A stretch of DNA of 64,000 nt from Paraburkholderia tropica. Lineage in GTDB: Bacteria; Pseudomonadota; Gammaproteobacteria; Burkholderiales; Burkholderiaceae. Positions 39,957 to 49,814 of the stretch are shown here, in pieces. Both the position numbers and the translations under genes were made by a program. The DNA lies in NCBI RefSeq assembly GCF_900109265.1, contig NZ_FNZM01000008.1, positions 248,001 through 312,000 on the forward strand, given 5' to 3'. Under the pieces are notes generated by a model that was not told the DNA's origin, made no database searches, and was given only the letters and a program-made list of their open reading frames with translations. Every line of letters starts with the position of its first letter. Position 1 is the stretch's first letter.

Positions 39957-40814
39957 TTAACCCTTCACCGCGCCCGCCGTGAGACCGCGCACGAAGTAGC
40001 GGCCGGCGATCACGTAGACGAGCAGCGTGGGCAGCGCGGCGATGATCGCACCGGCCATGTCGACGTTGTATTCCTTCACGCCCGTGGAGGTGTTCACGAG
40101 ATTGTTCAGCGCCACCGTGATCGGCATCGAATCGACGCCCGAGAACACGATACCGAACAGGAAGTCGTTCCAGATCTGCGTGAATTGCCAGATCAGGCAC
40201 ACCATGAAGATCGGCAGCGACAGCGGCATCATGATGCGCGTGAAGATCATGAAGAAACCGGCGCCGTCGATGCGCGCGGCCTTCACGAGTTCGGCCGGCA
40301 CGCTCACGTAGAAGTTGCGGAAGAACATCGTGGTGAACGCGATGCCGTACACGACGTGCACCAGCACCAGCCCGCCGATCGTGTTCGACAGGCCGAAGAA
40401 GCCTTCGAGACGCGCCATCGGCAGCAGGATCGCCTGGAACGGAATGAAGCAGCCGACCAGCAGCATGGTGAACAGCGCGTCGGCGCCGCGAAAGCGCCAG
40501 TGCGTGAGCACGTAGCCATTGAACGCCCCGATGATCGACGAGATCAGCACGGCCGGAATCACCATCTTCACGGAGTTCATGAAGAACGGCTGCATGCCGT
40601 CGCAACGCACGCCCGTGCAGGCCTCGCTCCACGCCTTGACCCACGGCGCGAAGGTCGGGCTGGTCGGCAGCGTCAGCATGTTGCCCGTGTGGATCTGGTC
40701 GAGCGACTTGAACGACGTCGACAGCATCACGTACAGCGGGAACAGGAAGTACAACGCGAACAGGATCAGCGCCGCGTACACGAACACGCGGCTCAGCTTC
40801 ATCTTAGGCTGCAT
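39957..40814 (-). CDS. gtsC: Sugar ABC transporter permease (MalG-like)
   Basis: 285-residue inner-membrane subunit with about six segments. The EAA loop ELVKAARIDGAGFFMIFTRI-MMP that contacts the ATPase lies at about 180-200. The cysteine pair in ACTGVRCDGM in a periplasmic loop at about 65-75 is typical of GtsC-like permeases. It overlaps the upstream permease by 11 bases. Confidence 0.92.
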   Translation of the reverse strand: MQPKMKLSRVFVYAALILFALYFLFPLYVMLSTSFKSLDQIHTGNMLTLPTSPTFAPWVKAWSEACTGVRCDGMQPFFMNSVKMVIPAVLISSIIGAFNGYVLTHWRFRGADALFTMLLVGCFIPFQAILLPMARLEGFFGLSNTIGGLVLVHVVYGIAFTTMFFRNFYVSVPAELVKAARIDGAGFFMIFTRIMMPLSLPIFMVCLIWQFTQIWNDFLFGIVFSGVDSMPITVALNNLVNTSTGVKEYNVDMAGAIIAALPTLLVYVIAGRYFVRGLTAGAVKG

Positions 40815-41745
40815 TGCGCGTGCTCCTCGATTCCAGATACATCAGCGGCACGAGCACGGCCACGACGGTGGCGAGCATCATCATCGACGAGGCTGCGCCT
40901 ACGCCGAGTTGCCCGCGGTTGAACGAAAACGTGTACATGAAGATGGCCGGCAGCGACGACGACGTGCCCGGACCGCCCGCGGTCAGCGCGACGACGAGGT
41001 CGAACGTCTTGATCGTGATGTGACACAGGATCAGCAGCACCGAGAAGAACACCGGACGCATGCTCGGAATCACGATCCTGCGATAGATCGTGGGCAGCGT
41101 CGCGCCATCCACCTGGGCGGCCTTGAAGATTTCGCTGTCGACGCCGCGCAGGCCCGCGAGGAACAGCGCCATGCAAAAGCCCGTCGATTGCCAGACCGCG
41201 GCCACGACGATACAGAAGATGGCCTTGTCCGGGTCGTTGAGCCAGTCGAGCTGAAAGCTCGTCCAGCCCCACTGGTGCAGCACCTGCTGCAGACCCATGT
41301 CGGGATTGAAGATCCACTGCCATGCCGTGCCCGTCACGATGTACGAGAGCGCCATCGGATAGAGGAACACCGCGCGCAGCGCGCCTTCCTGGCGGATCTG
41401 CTGATCGAGCAGGATGGCGAGGAACAGGCCGAGCGCGACGCAGATGGCGATGAACGGAATGCCGAACCACGCGAGGTTCTGCGCCGATGTCCACCAGACG
41501 TCGTTGGCGAACAGTTCGCGGTAGCGTTCGAGGCCCGCGAAGTCGTAGCGCGGCATCAGTCGCGAATTCGACAGCGACAGATAGCCGGTGATCAGAATGA
41601 AGCCGTAGACGAAAACGATGCTGATCAGAATGCTGGGCGAAAGCACCAGCTTCGGGATCCAGCGGTCTGCGAGCGCCGCCATCGGCGACGCGCGGCGGGT
41701 AGCAGGCGTGGCCGCCTTGCCGTTGCCGCTAAGAGAAGCAGTCAC
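40804..41745 (-). CDS. gtsB: Sugar ABC transporter permease (MalF-like, GTG start)
   Basis: 313-residue inner-membrane subunit. The EAA loop is EIFKAAQVDGATLPTIYRRI-VIP near 205-228. The frame opens far upstream, but AGGAG seven bases before GTG 41745 decides the start, giving VTASLSGNGK; later M-codons would truncate the N-terminal tail. A stem-loop lies between it and the binding-protein gene. Confidence 0.9.
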   Translation of the reverse strand: MTASLSGNGKAATPATRRASPMAALADRWIPKLVLSPSILISIVFVYGFILITGYLSLSNSRLMPRYDFAGLERYRELFANDVWWTSAQNLAWFGIPFIAICVALGLFLAILLDQQIRQEGALRAVFLYPMALSYIVTGTAWQWIFNPDMGLQQVLHQWGWTSFQLDWLNDPDKAIFCIVVAAVWQSTGFCMALFLAGLRGVDSEIFKAAQVDGATLPTIYRRIVIPSMRPVFFSVLLILCHITIKTFDLVVALTAGGPGTSSSLPAIFMYTFSFNRGQLGVGAASSMMMLATVVAVLVPLMYLESRSTRNAA

Positions 41746-41820
41746 TGCGCAACTCCTGTTACGGTGCGAAAGCGCGCGGGCTTTCACACGATGATGGGGT
41801 TCGGGCTGAACCGTCATGTC

Positions 41821-41847
41821 CAGGGTGTGCCACGCGGGCACACCCTG
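41821..41847 (-). terminator. Intercistronic stem-loop between gtsA and gtsB
   Basis: CAGGGTGTGCC pairs with GGCACACCCTG across a five-base loop, with no T-run. Such hairpins after binding-protein genes usually stabilise the upstream message or partly terminate, giving more binding protein than permease. Confidence 0.7.
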
Positions 41848-41885
41848 CTTGCTTCAGGACAGCCAGATGCGGCTGTCGTGCGCCT

Positions 41886-43133
41886 TTACTTCGTCTTCGC
41901 AGCCTTCGCGAGCGCTTCCACCGCGCTCTTCGAATCCTGGTTCGAGTTCATGAACTTCGTGACGACGTCGGTGATCGCGCCGGCCGTTGCGTCGGCTTGC
42001 GCCATGCCGTGTGCGAGCGACGGCACGTAGCCGCCGGCCTTGATGGCCGTCTGCTCATCCGCGTACGACTGCTTGCCGCAATCGTCGAACTTGCTCATAT
42101 CCACGCCCAGACGGACCGGAATCGAACCCTTGTACAGGCTGAACTGCTCCTGGAACGCCGGGCTCATGATGGTCTTCGCGAGCGCGAGCTGGCCCGGCGT
42201 CGCCGCCTTCTGGCCCTTCTGCTGGAAGAACACGAACGAGTCGACGTTGAAGGTGTAGGCCTTCGAGGTGCCCGGCACCGGTGCGCAGATGTAGTCCGCG
42301 CCCGGCTTCTTGTTCGCGTTCGCGAACTCGCCCTTGGCCCAGTCGCCCATGAACTGCATGCCGGCCTTGCCGTTGATGACCATCGCCGTGGCGAGGTTCC
42401 AGTCGCGGCCCGTGCGGCCGTTATCCATGTACGACTCGATCTTGCGGACCGTGTCGAACACGCCGACCATCTGCGCCGACGTCAGCGTCTTCTGGTCCAG
42501 ATCGACGATGGCCTTCTTGTAGAAGTCCGCGCCTTGCGAGAGAACCACGTCTTCCCACAGCGTCAGGTCTTGCCACGGCTGGCCGCCGGCTGCGACCGGC
42601 TGGATACCCGCGGCCTTCAGCTTGTCGGCGACGGCGAAGAATTCCGGCCAGGTCGTCGGAGCCTTGGCGCCGACCTTGTCGAGCGCGGCCTTGTTGATCC
42701 ACACCCAGTTCACGCGGTGCACCGAGAACGGTGCGGCGACGTAGTGGCCGTCCGCGTGCATGATCTTGTCGATCTGCGGCGGCAGGTTGGCCTTCCAGTC
42801 ACCCGCGACCGAGTCGATCGGGGCGAGCACGCCCTGTTCCGCCCATTCCTGGATCAACGGGCCCTTGATCTGGGCCGCGCTCGGCGCGTTGCCCGAAATC
42901 ACCTGGGTCTTCAGCGCGGTCATCGCAGCTGCGCCCGCGCCGCCGGCCACCGCGAAGTCCTTCCACGTGTAGCCCTGCTTCTGCATGTCGTCCTTGAGCA
43001 CGCCGACGGCCTTCGACTCGCCGCCCGACGTCCACCAGTGCAGCACTTCGATCGACTCGGCCGCCTGTGCCGTAGCCACGCCGCCCATCAGACCTGCGGC
43101 GCACAGGGCGCCCATGATCGCTCGGAATTTCAT
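41886..43133 (-). CDS. gtsA: Periplasmic sugar-binding protein
   Basis: 415-residue ABC solute-binding protein (family 1). Signal peptide at 1-24 ends in TAQA-AESIEVLHWWTSGGE, the usual start of sugar-binding proteins. The body includes MQFMGDWAKGEF and WQDLTLWED, typical of glucose-type GtsA proteins. First gene of the transporter operon, divergent from zwf with 622 bases between start codons. Glucose or mannose as ligand is inferred from synteny. Confidence 0.93.
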   Translation of the reverse strand: MKFRAIMGALCAAGLMGGVATAQAAESIEVLHWWTSGGESKAVGVLKDDMQKQGYTWKDFAVAGGAGAAAMTALKTQVISGNAPSAAQIKGPLIQEWAEQGVLAPIDSVAGDWKANLPPQIDKIMHADGHYVAAPFSVHRVNWVWINKAALDKVGAKAPTTWPEFFAVADKLKAAGIQPVAAGGQPWQDLTLWEDVVLSQGADFYKKAIVDLDQKTLTSAQMVGVFDTVRKIESYMDNGRTGRDWNLATAMVINGKAGMQFMGDWAKGEFANANKKPGADYICAPVPGTSKAYTFNVDSFVFFQQKGQKAATPGQLALAKTIMSPAFQEQFSLYKGSIPVRLGVDMSKFDDCGKQSYADEQTAIKAGGYVPSLAHGMAQADATAGAITDVVTKFMNSNQDSKSAVEALAKAAKTK

Positions 43134-43755
43134 TGCTTATCTCCTCCAGACACCTGAACAAAAAACGGTTGGCCCCTGATGTCGCCAGGGTGCGTGTGGT
43201 TCAAACAGGCTTAAAACAGGCAAAACACGGGACGGACGGGCGCCGGAGTACCGCGCGCGCGTATTGTCTTTAGATGCGCGCGGGCCGCGGGCCGGTGTCC
43301 GGCCGCTGGACGCTCAAGAGATGAGTGGTTCGGATTGCAAAGACTGTCTCCTCTTTTGATTTTCACCGGCCGCGTCGCAGGGTTGGCGTGCGCGGCCAGT
43401 CGAGGCGCCGCACGCGTCACGCGGCCGAACATCCCACGGCCAGGCGTCTGTTGCCGCGCCCGGCTCGTACATGGACGAATCCATTGTCCGTTAACATGAG
43501 GGACGTTCCGTCCGCCCGCGAAAAACTGCTGTGCAAAACCACCGCAAACGCGCCGCAAACCCACATCGCGCCGCGCTTCCCAGCACTTTTTTCATCGAAT
43601 GAACGTTACCTCTTGATTTGGATTGTAGTTAAACTACAATTCAGTGTCAAAAAAAATTTTATCGGACTACGGCCGCTCGACGGAGCCCGCCCGGCATGCC
43701 GCCGGCGCCCGCTTCACCCTTGTTCCGCGGCCCCCTCTGGACTGTGACGGAGACT
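43134..43755. other. Divergent regulatory region gtsA / zwf
   Basis: 622 bases without a gene. The right part has the HexR-controlled zwf promoter; the left part must hold the gtsA promoter, but no clear boxes were found. A search by eye for a second HexR palindrome near gtsA was negative. Confidence 0.6.
43613..43640 (+). promoter_or_regulatory. zwf promoter with overlapping HexR operator
   Basis: TTGATT (43613-43618), a 16-base spacer and TACAAT (43635-43640). The palindrome ATTGTAGTTAAACTACAAT at 43622-43640, with nine-base arms, covers the spacer and -10. Its core TGTAGTTAAACTACA matches the known HexR box TGTAATTAAATTACA except for one symmetric pair. Bound HexR would block polymerase; its release by KDPG would induce zwf-pgl-glk. 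Confidence 0.85.
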
Positions 43756-45222
43756 ATGCAATTCCCTACCGATTCGGGTTTCACGTTCGTGCTCTTCGGC
43801 GCCACCGGCGACCTGGCGATGCGCAAGATCCTGCCGGCGCTGTTCGAGGCGCACCGCTCGGGCATGCTCGGCGAGTCGGGCAAGATCGTGGGCGTCGCGC
43901 GCCATGAGGACGACCGCGCCCACTACCTTCAGTGGGTCGAGGAACACGTCAAGCCGCACGTCTCGAAGAACGGTCTGGACGAAGCCGCGTGGGCGAGCTT
44001 CCTCGAACGCATCGCCTACGTAAAGCTCGACCTCTCGCGCGCCGAAGACTTCACGCATCTGCGCGACGGCATCGCCGCGCTGCCCGGCATCCGCGTGTTC
44101 TATCTGGCCACGGGCCCGTCGCTGTTCGTGCCGATCTGCCGCGCGCTCGCCGCCGTGGGCCTGAACGAAAACGCGCGCATCGTGCTGGAAAAGCCGCTCG
44201 GTTACGACCTGAAGTCGTCGAATGCGATTAACGACGCGGTCGGCGAAATCTTCGCGGAAGAACAGATCTATCGCATCGACCACTATCTCGGCAAGGAGCC
44301 GGTGCAGAACCTGCTCGCGCTGCGTTTCGGCAATGCGCTGTTCGAACCGCTGTGGCGCCGCGAATGGGTCGAGAGCATCCAGATCACGATCGCCGAGGAA
44401 CTGGGCGTGGAAGCGCGCGGCGACTTCTACGACAACACCGGCGCGCTGCGCGACATGGTGCAGAACCACTTGTTGCAGCTGCTTTCGATCGTTGCGATGG
44501 AGCCGCCGCATTCGATGGATTCCGACTCGGTGCGCGACGAAAAGCTGCGCGTGTTGCGCGCGCTCAAGCCCATCGATCCGAACGAGATCCAGAAGATGGC
44601 CGTGCGCGGCCAATATCACGCGGGGGTCATCCGCGGCACGCCGGTGCCGGCCTACGCGACCGAGAAAGGCGTGAAGCCCGACAGCCACACGGAAACCTTC
44701 GTGGCGCTCAAGGTCGAGATCGAAAACTGGCGCTGGGCGGGCGTGCCCTTCTTCCTGCGCACCGGCAAGCGTCTGGCCGACCGCGTCGCGGAGATCGTCG
44801 TGAACTTCCGCCCCGTGCCGCATTCGGCGCTCGGCCCCACGGCACTGCGCGCCGGTTCGAACCGCCTCGTGATCCGCCTGCAGCCGAACGAAACGATCCG
44901 TCTGTACTGCCTCGCCAAGCAGCCCGGCGAAGGCATGAATCTCGCGAGCGTGCATCTGGATCTCGCGTTCGACCAGTTCTTCCGCGAAGGTCAGATGGAG
45001 GCGTATCAGCGTTTGCTGCTCGACGTGATCAACGGGCGCCTCGCGCTGTTCGTGCGCCGCGACGAGCAGGAAGCCGCATGGAAATGGGTCGAGCCGATCC
45101 TCAACGAGTGGACCGCGTCCACGCGCGCGCCAAAGCCGTACGCGGCGGGCACGTGGGGACCGGCGGCCGCGAGCGCGATGCTGGCGCAGCACGGCACCTG
45201 CTGGCTCGAGGAAGAGAATTGA
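43756..45222 (+). CDS. zwf: Glucose-6-phosphate 1-dehydrogenase
   Basis: NADP-dependent entry enzyme of the Entner-Doudoroff and pentose phosphate routes. 488 residues (E. coli 491). Cofactor motif FGATGDLAMRK at 14-24, EKPLG at 145-149 and the active-site RIDHYLGKEPVQN from 173. ATG 43756 has GGAG six bases upstream; an extension to 43696 is not needed. First gene of zwf-pgl-glk/hexR. Confidence 0.97.
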   Translation: MQFPTDSGFTFVLFGATGDLAMRKILPALFEAHRSGMLGESGKIVGVARHEDDRAHYLQWVEEHVKPHVSKNGLDEAAWASFLERIAYVKLDLSRAEDFTHLRDGIAALPGIRVFYLATGPSLFVPICRALAAVGLNENARIVLEKPLGYDLKSSNAINDAVGEIFAEEQIYRIDHYLGKEPVQNLLALRFGNALFEPLWRREWVESIQITIAEELGVEARGDFYDNTGALRDMVQNHLLQLLSIVAMEPPHSMDSDSVRDEKLRVLRALKPIDPNEIQKMAVRGQYHAGVIRGTPVPAYATEKGVKPDSHTETFVALKVEIENWRWAGVPFFLRTGKRLADRVAEIVVNFRPVPHSALGPTALRAGSNRLVIRLQPNETIRLYCLAKQPGEGMNLASVHLDLAFDQFFREGQMEAYQRLLLDVINGRLALFVRRDEQEAAWKWVEPILNEWTASTRAPKPYAAGTWGPAAASAMLAQHGTCWLEEEN

Positions 45223-45239
45223 GGCGAGTGAATTGAGGC
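45216..45239 (+). repeat. Short direct repeat at the zwf stop
   Basis: GAATTGAGGC at 45216-45225 and 45230-45239, a 14-base period; the zwf stop codon lies in the first copy. Probably a small local duplication. Confidence 0.6.
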
Positions 45240-45298
45240 AAGAGAATCGACGCGCGCGGCGCGGCCTTGCCGGGCCACGCGCAGGCAGGAACGCACAG

Positions 45299-45346
45299 AT
45301 GAATGACCCCGCAGACCTACAAAAAAGCAGCCTGGAGGAGAAGTGA
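45299..45346 (+). CDS. Possible 15-codon leader cistron overlapping the pgl start
   Basis: ATG 45299 opens a frame [15 protein letters not shown] that stops at TGA 45344-45346, overlapping the pgl GTG (GTGA). AGGA lies about ten bases upstream. The frame spans the pgl ribosome binding site, so its translation could open or pace pgl translation. It may also be chance. Confidence 0.3.
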   Translation: MNDPADLQKSSLEEK

Positions 45347-46044
45347 TCGAGCTTCACGTATTCGACGACCCGCGCGTCCAATCCGACGCGCTGGCGCGAG
45401 CCGTGGGCGACGCGCTACATGCGTCGCTCAGCGCTCTGCAAGCGGCGCCCGGCACCGGTGCGCGCCGGGCGACGCTCGCTGTCTCGGGCGGCACGAGTCC
45501 GCGTCCGTTTCTCGAGACCCTGTCGACGCATCGCTTCGACTGGTCGCACATCGACGTCACGCTCGTGGACGACCGCTGGGTGCCGGAAACCGATTCGGCC
45601 AGTAACGCGCGCCTCGCGCACGAAACCCTGCTGAAGAACGAAGCCGCCAGCGCGCGCTTCCTGCCGCTCGTCGACGTGTCGCAGGATCTCGACGCGCACG
45701 TGGCCGCGCTCAACGCCGATCCGCAACGTCTGCTGCCCAACGTCGCCGTGCTCGGCATGGGCGAGGACGGCCACACGGCCTCGATCTTCGCCGACGCGCC
45801 CGAGTGGCACCAAGCCATCACCACGGCGCGCCCGTTCGTGGCCGTGCATCCGCAGGCCGCACCGCACGCGCGCATCTCCTGGTCGATGCAGGCGCTGCGC
45901 CAGGTGGACCGCCTGTTCCTGCTGATCGCGGGACAGCGCAAACTCGACGTGCTGCAGCAAGCAGCCGCGACAGAACAGAAAAACGCCATTTCGAAACTGG
46001 CGAACGACAAGGGAGTGAGACTCGATGTCTACTGGTGCGCCTAA
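45343..46044 (+). CDS. pgl: 6-phosphogluconolactonase (GTG start)
   Basis: Hydrolyses 6-phosphogluconolactone made by Zwf. 233 residues of the DevB/Pgl family: [13 protein letters not shown] near 50-62, [19 protein letters not shown] and [14 protein letters not shown] are conserved. The start is GTG 45343, two bases after GGAGGAG; no ATG fits. It ends 20 bases inside the glk-hexR gene, so the pair is coupled. Confidence 0.96.
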   Translation: MIELHVFDDPRVQSDALARAVGDALHASLSALQAAPGTGARRATLAVSGGTSPRPFLETLSTHRFDWSHIDVTLVDDRWVPETDSASNARLAHETLLKNEAASARFLPLVDVSQDLDAHVAALNADPQRLLPNVAVLGMGEDGHTASIFADAPEWHQAITTARPFVAVHPQAAPHARISWSMQALRQVDRLFLLIAGQRKLDVLQQAAATEQKNAISKLANDKGVRLDVYWCA

Positions 46045-47941
46045 CAAATCCGCCCCTGGCGCGGGCCAGCACGCCGACGGAGCGCGGCTGCTCGCCGATA
46101 TCGGCGGAACCAACGCGCGCTTCGCGCTGGAAACGGCTCCGGGCGAGATCGGCCAGGTGCGCGTCTATCCGTGCGCGCAGTATCCGGGCGTCGCCGAGGT
46201 CATCCAGCAATACCTGAAGGACACGAAGATCGGCCGCGTGAATCACGCGGCCATCGCCATCGCGAATCCGGTCGACGGCGACCAGGTGCGCATGACCAAT
46301 CACGACTGGACCTTCTCGATCGAAGCCACCCGCCGTGCGCTCGGCTTCGACACGCTGCTGGTCGTGAACGACTTCACCGCGCTCGCGATGGCGCTGCCGG
46401 GTCTGACCGACGCGCAGCGCGTGCAGGTCGGCGGCGGCCAGCGTCGTCAGAACAGCGTGATTGGCCTGCTCGGTCCGGGCACGGGCCTTGGCGTCTCGGG
46501 CCTGATTCCCGCCGACGACCGCTGGATCGCGCTCGGCAGCGAAGGCGGTCACGCGAGCTTTTCGCCGCAGGACGAGCGCGAGGATGTCGTGCTGCAGTTC
46601 GCGCGCAAGAAGTGGCCGCACGTGTCGTTCGAACGCGTGTGCGCGGGTCCCGGCATCGAGCTGATCTATCGTGCGCTCGCTGCGCGCGACAAGAAGAAAG
46701 TCGCCGCCGAACTCAACACGGCGGACGTCGTCACGCGCGCGCTCGAAGGCGACGAACTCGCGCTCGAAACGGTCGAGTGCTTCTGCGGCATTCTCGGCAG
46801 CTTCGCGGGCAACATCGCGATGACGCTGGGCTCGCTAGGCGGCATCTATATCGGCGGCGGCGTGGTGCCGCGTCTGGGCGAGCTGTTCATGCGCTCGTCG
46901 TTCCGCCAGCGCTTCGAGGCGAAGGGCCGCTTCGACACCTATCTCGCGAACGTGCCCACTTACGTGATCACGGCGGAATACCCGGCGTTTCTGGGCGTTT
47001 CCGCGATTCTCGCCGAGCAGTTGTCGAATCGCGCGGGCGGCGGCTCGTCGGCCGTGTTCGAGCGCATCCGCCAGATGCGCGACGCGCTCACGCCGGCCGA
47101 GCGCCGCGTGGCCGATCTCGCGCTGAATCATCCGCGCTCGATCATCAACGATCCGATCGTCGATATCGCGCGCAAGGCCGACGTGAGCCAGCCGACCGTG
47201 ATCCGCTTCTGCCGCTCGCTGGGCTGCCAGGGTCTGTCCGATTTCAAGCTCAAGCTCGCGACCGGTCTGACCGGCACGATTCCGGTGAGCCACAGCCAGG
47301 TGCATCTGGGCGATACGGCGACGGACTTCGGCGCGAAGGTGCTCGACAACACCGTCTCGGCGATCCTGCAACTGCGCGAGCATCTGAATTTCGAGCACGT
47401 CGAACAGGCCATTTCACTGCTCAACGGCGCGCGCCGCATCGAGTTCTACGGGCTCGGCAACTCGCACATCGTCGCGCAGGACGCGCACTACAAGTTCTTC
47501 CGCTTCGGCATCCCGACCATTGCGTACGGCGATCTGTACATGCAGGCGGCGTCGGCGGCGCTGCTCGGCAAGGGTGACGTGATCGTGGCCGTGTCGAAGT
47601 CGGGGCGCGCACCCGAACTGCTGCGCGTACTCGACGTGGCGATGCAGGCCGGCGCGAAGGTGATCGCGATCACGTCGAGCAACACGCCGCTCGCCAAGCG
47701 CGCGACCGTGGCGCTCGAAACCGATCACATCGAGATGCGCGAGTCGCAGCTTTCGATGATCTCGCGCATCCTGCATCTGCTGATGATCGACATTCTCGCG
47801 GTGGGCGTGGCGATTCGCCGTGCCTCGCCCGATAACGAGGTCAGCAGCACGGTGGCGCAGGCGCGCGAACACGCGGACGACGATGCGTCGGCGGTGCTCG
47901 ACTGGCTCAGTCACGGGGCCTCGTCGTCGCCGCGCGAGTAA
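46025..47941 (+). CDS. glk: Bifunctional glucokinase / HexR (RpiR-family) regulator fusion
   Basis: 638-residue two-domain protein. Residues 1-340 are glucokinase: phosphate motif DIGGTNARF at 25-33, [25 protein letters not shown] and [12 protein letters not shown]. Residues 341-638 are an RpiR-type regulator: helix-turn-helix with [22 protein letters not shown] (about 387-408) and a SIS sugar-phosphate domain with [13 protein letters not shown] and [11 protein letters not shown]. The second half is HexR-like, so the enzyme making glucose-6-phosphate also carries the repressor of its operon. GGGAG precedes ATG 46025, which lies inside pgl. A perfect palindromic terminator follows. Confidence 0.95.
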   Translation: MSTGAPNKSAPGAGQHADGARLLADIGGTNARFALETAPGEIGQVRVYPCAQYPGVAEVIQQYLKDTKIGRVNHAAIAIANPVDGDQVRMTNHDWTFSIEATRRALGFDTLLVVNDFTALAMALPGLTDAQRVQVGGGQRRQNSVIGLLGPGTGLGVSGLIPADDRWIALGSEGGHASFSPQDEREDVVLQFARKKWPHVSFERVCAGPGIELIYRALAARDKKKVAAELNTADVVTRALEGDELALETVECFCGILGSFAGNIAMTLGSLGGIYIGGGVVPRLGELFMRSSFRQRFEAKGRFDTYLANVPTYVITAEYPAFLGVSAILAEQLSNRAGGGSSAVFERIRQMRDALTPAERRVADLALNHPRSIINDPIVDIARKADVSQPTVIRFCRSLGCQGLSDFKLKLATGLTGTIPVSHSQVHLGDTATDFGAKVLDNTVSAILQLREHLNFEHVEQAISLLNGARRIEFYGLGNSHIVAQDAHYKFFRFGIPTIAYGDLYMQAASAALLGKGDVIVAVSKSGRAPELLRVLDVAMQAGAKVIAITSSNTPLAKRATVALETDHIEMRESQLSMISRILHLLMIDILAVGVAIRRASPDNEVSSTVAQAREHADDDASAVLDWLSHGASSSPRE

Positions 47942-48024
47942 TCGGCGCGGCCGGCGTGAATCGCGCACGCGCGCAGTGACGCGTAACAGTGACGTGCCAC
48001 AGTGACGGGTAGCGAGCGCGATCG

Positions 48025-48062
48025 AAACAAAACGGGACGTCCATGGACGTCCCGTTTTGTTT
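48025..48062. terminator. Bidirectional terminator, 38-bp perfect palindrome
   Basis: AAACAAAACGGGACGTCCA followed by its exact reverse complement. It ends the sugar operon and the convergent Bcr/CflA gene. Confidence 0.9.
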
Positions 48063-48190
48063 TGCGGCTGTCTTACTTTCGAGCTTTTCGCAGCTTTCCG
48101 GCTTTCCACCTCTCCGGCACGCTCACACGCACCCGGTCCGCAGACGCAGGGGCTGTTAGTTGCGATTGTCCAACCTGATCGGCAACACGA

Positions 48191-49414
48191 TCACCCCGCC
48201 GCCACACCCGGCGCAGGATGCGCGTGCCACTTCACGACGAGGCGGCGTCCGACCCACGTCAGCGCGCCGCACACGCCGATCGTGCAACCCATGCCGAACG
48301 GCGACACGCCCGGAAACCAGCCGACCACCGCGCTCGCCAGCGCGCCGAGCCCGAGCTGCGCCGCGCCGAACACGGCAGCCGCCGCGCCCGCGTTCTGCGG
48401 ATAGCGGTACATCAGATCGGTCGCGCAGTTCGCGCCGAGCAAACCCACCACGCTGACCACGAAGAACAGGCCGGTCACGATCGACCACAGCCCGCCCCAC
48501 CCCGTCACGCACATCAGCGTGACGAAGAACGACGCGACGACGCTCACCATCGACGCGATCGACACCATGCGCAGCGTGCCCATGCGACCGATGAACCGCG
48601 TGTTGAGGAAGTTGCCGAGCATGATGCCGAACACGTTCACGCCGAAGAACAGGCCGTAGTGCTGCGGCGAAACGTGGAAGTACTCGATATAGACGAAGGG
48701 CGTCGCCGAGATATAGGTGAACATCGACGCGAACGCCATGCCACCGCACAGCATGTGCCCCCAGACGAGCGGATCGCGCAGCAGACGTCCGTATGCCGCG
48801 AACGAGCGCAGCACGGCGGCGCTTTCGCGCTTCTCGGGCGGCCAGGTTTCGGGCACGCGCAGCCACGCGGCCACCGCGCAGACCACGCCGAACAGCGTCA
48901 GCGCGACGAACACCACGCGCCAGCCGCCGATCAGCAGCAACTGTCCGCCGATCAGCGGCGCGAGCAGCGGCCCGACCGACGTGACGATGGCGACCATCGA
49001 AAGCACCTTGGCGGCGTCCGACGGCGCGTGGGCGTCGCGGGCGATCGCGCGCGCCAGCACCGAGGCCGCGCCCGCGCCGAGCGCCTGCAGGAAGCGCACG
49101 ATGGTCAGCGAGCCGATCGAGAACGAGAGCCAGCACGCGACGCTCGCGAGCGTGAAGAGCGCGATGCCGCCGAGTAGCACGGGGCGGCGGCCGTAGGCGT
49201 CGGAGACCGGGCCGTACAGCAGCATGCCGATCGAGAAACCGGCCATGAAACTCGTGAGCGTGGCCGCCGCGGCGGAGGCCGTCACGCCGAACGACTGCGC
49301 GATGGCGGGCAGGCTCGGCAGGTACATGTCGGTGGCGAGCGGGCCGCAGGCGGCGAGCGCGCCGAGCAACAGGATCAACCGGCCATCGGGCCGGCTTCGC
49401 GTGGAATGGGACAT
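48191..49414 (-). CDS. Bcr/CflA-family multidrug efflux transporter (MFS)
   Basis: 407-residue inner-membrane exporter with about 12 segments. ATDMYLPSLPAIAQSFGV in the first segment and loop, then SDAYGRRPVLLGG (motif A) and RFLQALGAGAASVLARAIARD, are the marks of the Bcr/CflA group, which exports bicyclomycin, chloramphenicol or amino acids. Specific substrate unknown. ATG 49414; a TTACAAT on the minus strand at 49575-49580 may be its -10, giving a leader of about 155 bases. Confidence 0.93.
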   Translation of the reverse strand: MSHSTRSRPDGRLILLLGALAACGPLATDMYLPSLPAIAQSFGVTASAAAATLTSFMAGFSIGMLLYGPVSDAYGRRPVLLGGIALFTLASVACWLSFSIGSLTIVRFLQALGAGAASVLARAIARDAHAPSDAAKVLSMVAIVTSVGPLLAPLIGGQLLLIGGWRVVFVALTLFGVVCAVAAWLRVPETWPPEKRESAAVLRSFAAYGRLLRDPLVWGHMLCGGMAFASMFTYISATPFVYIEYFHVSPQHYGLFFGVNVFGIMLGNFLNTRFIGRMGTLRMVSIASMVSVVASFFVTLMCVTGWGGLWSIVTGLFFVVSVVGLLGANCATDLMYRYPQNAGAAAAVFGAAQLGLGALASAVVGWFPGVSPFGMGCTIGVCGALTWVGRRLVVKWHAHPAPGVAAG

Positions 49415-49814
49415 GGGATCTGGCTGAAGCGGACCGCGCGCGTGGGCGCGGTTTCGGTGTCATGGGCCGCGAGGTCCGACGTCGGCGCCGCGGCGGAGCA
49501 CGCACGGGGCATGCGCTGAACGACGCGAAATCGACGTAAAAAACGGACGAATCAAACAGCGACGGAGCCGAAGCATTGTAACCGAGCCGCCATTCGCGGC
49601 CCTTTCCGTGACTTTCGCGCGCCTTTCGTTCGCTTGCCTCGCGCCCGCTTGCTCGCGCTTTTCCGCCGATTGCCGTGCGCGATATCGCGGCCACGCCGCG
49701 CGAGCTTGCGCTAAGCTGCGCGCTTTGCGGGCGGCGCGGCGCCTGTCGTTGCCATGACATCGACGCTCGCCACGCCGTCCGCGTCCGCATGCTGTCTTTC
49801 TCTCGTCGCCGTCT
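49415..49814. other. Divergent intergenic region
   Basis: 400 bases between the Bcr/CflA exporter and the PUA/EVE-like gene; only the minus-strand -10 candidate at 49575-49580 was noted. Confidence 0.45.

Noticed and set aside
43134..43600. Second HexR site controlling gtsA
   Set aside because: No TGTAGT...ACTACA-like palindrome was found on the gtsA side.
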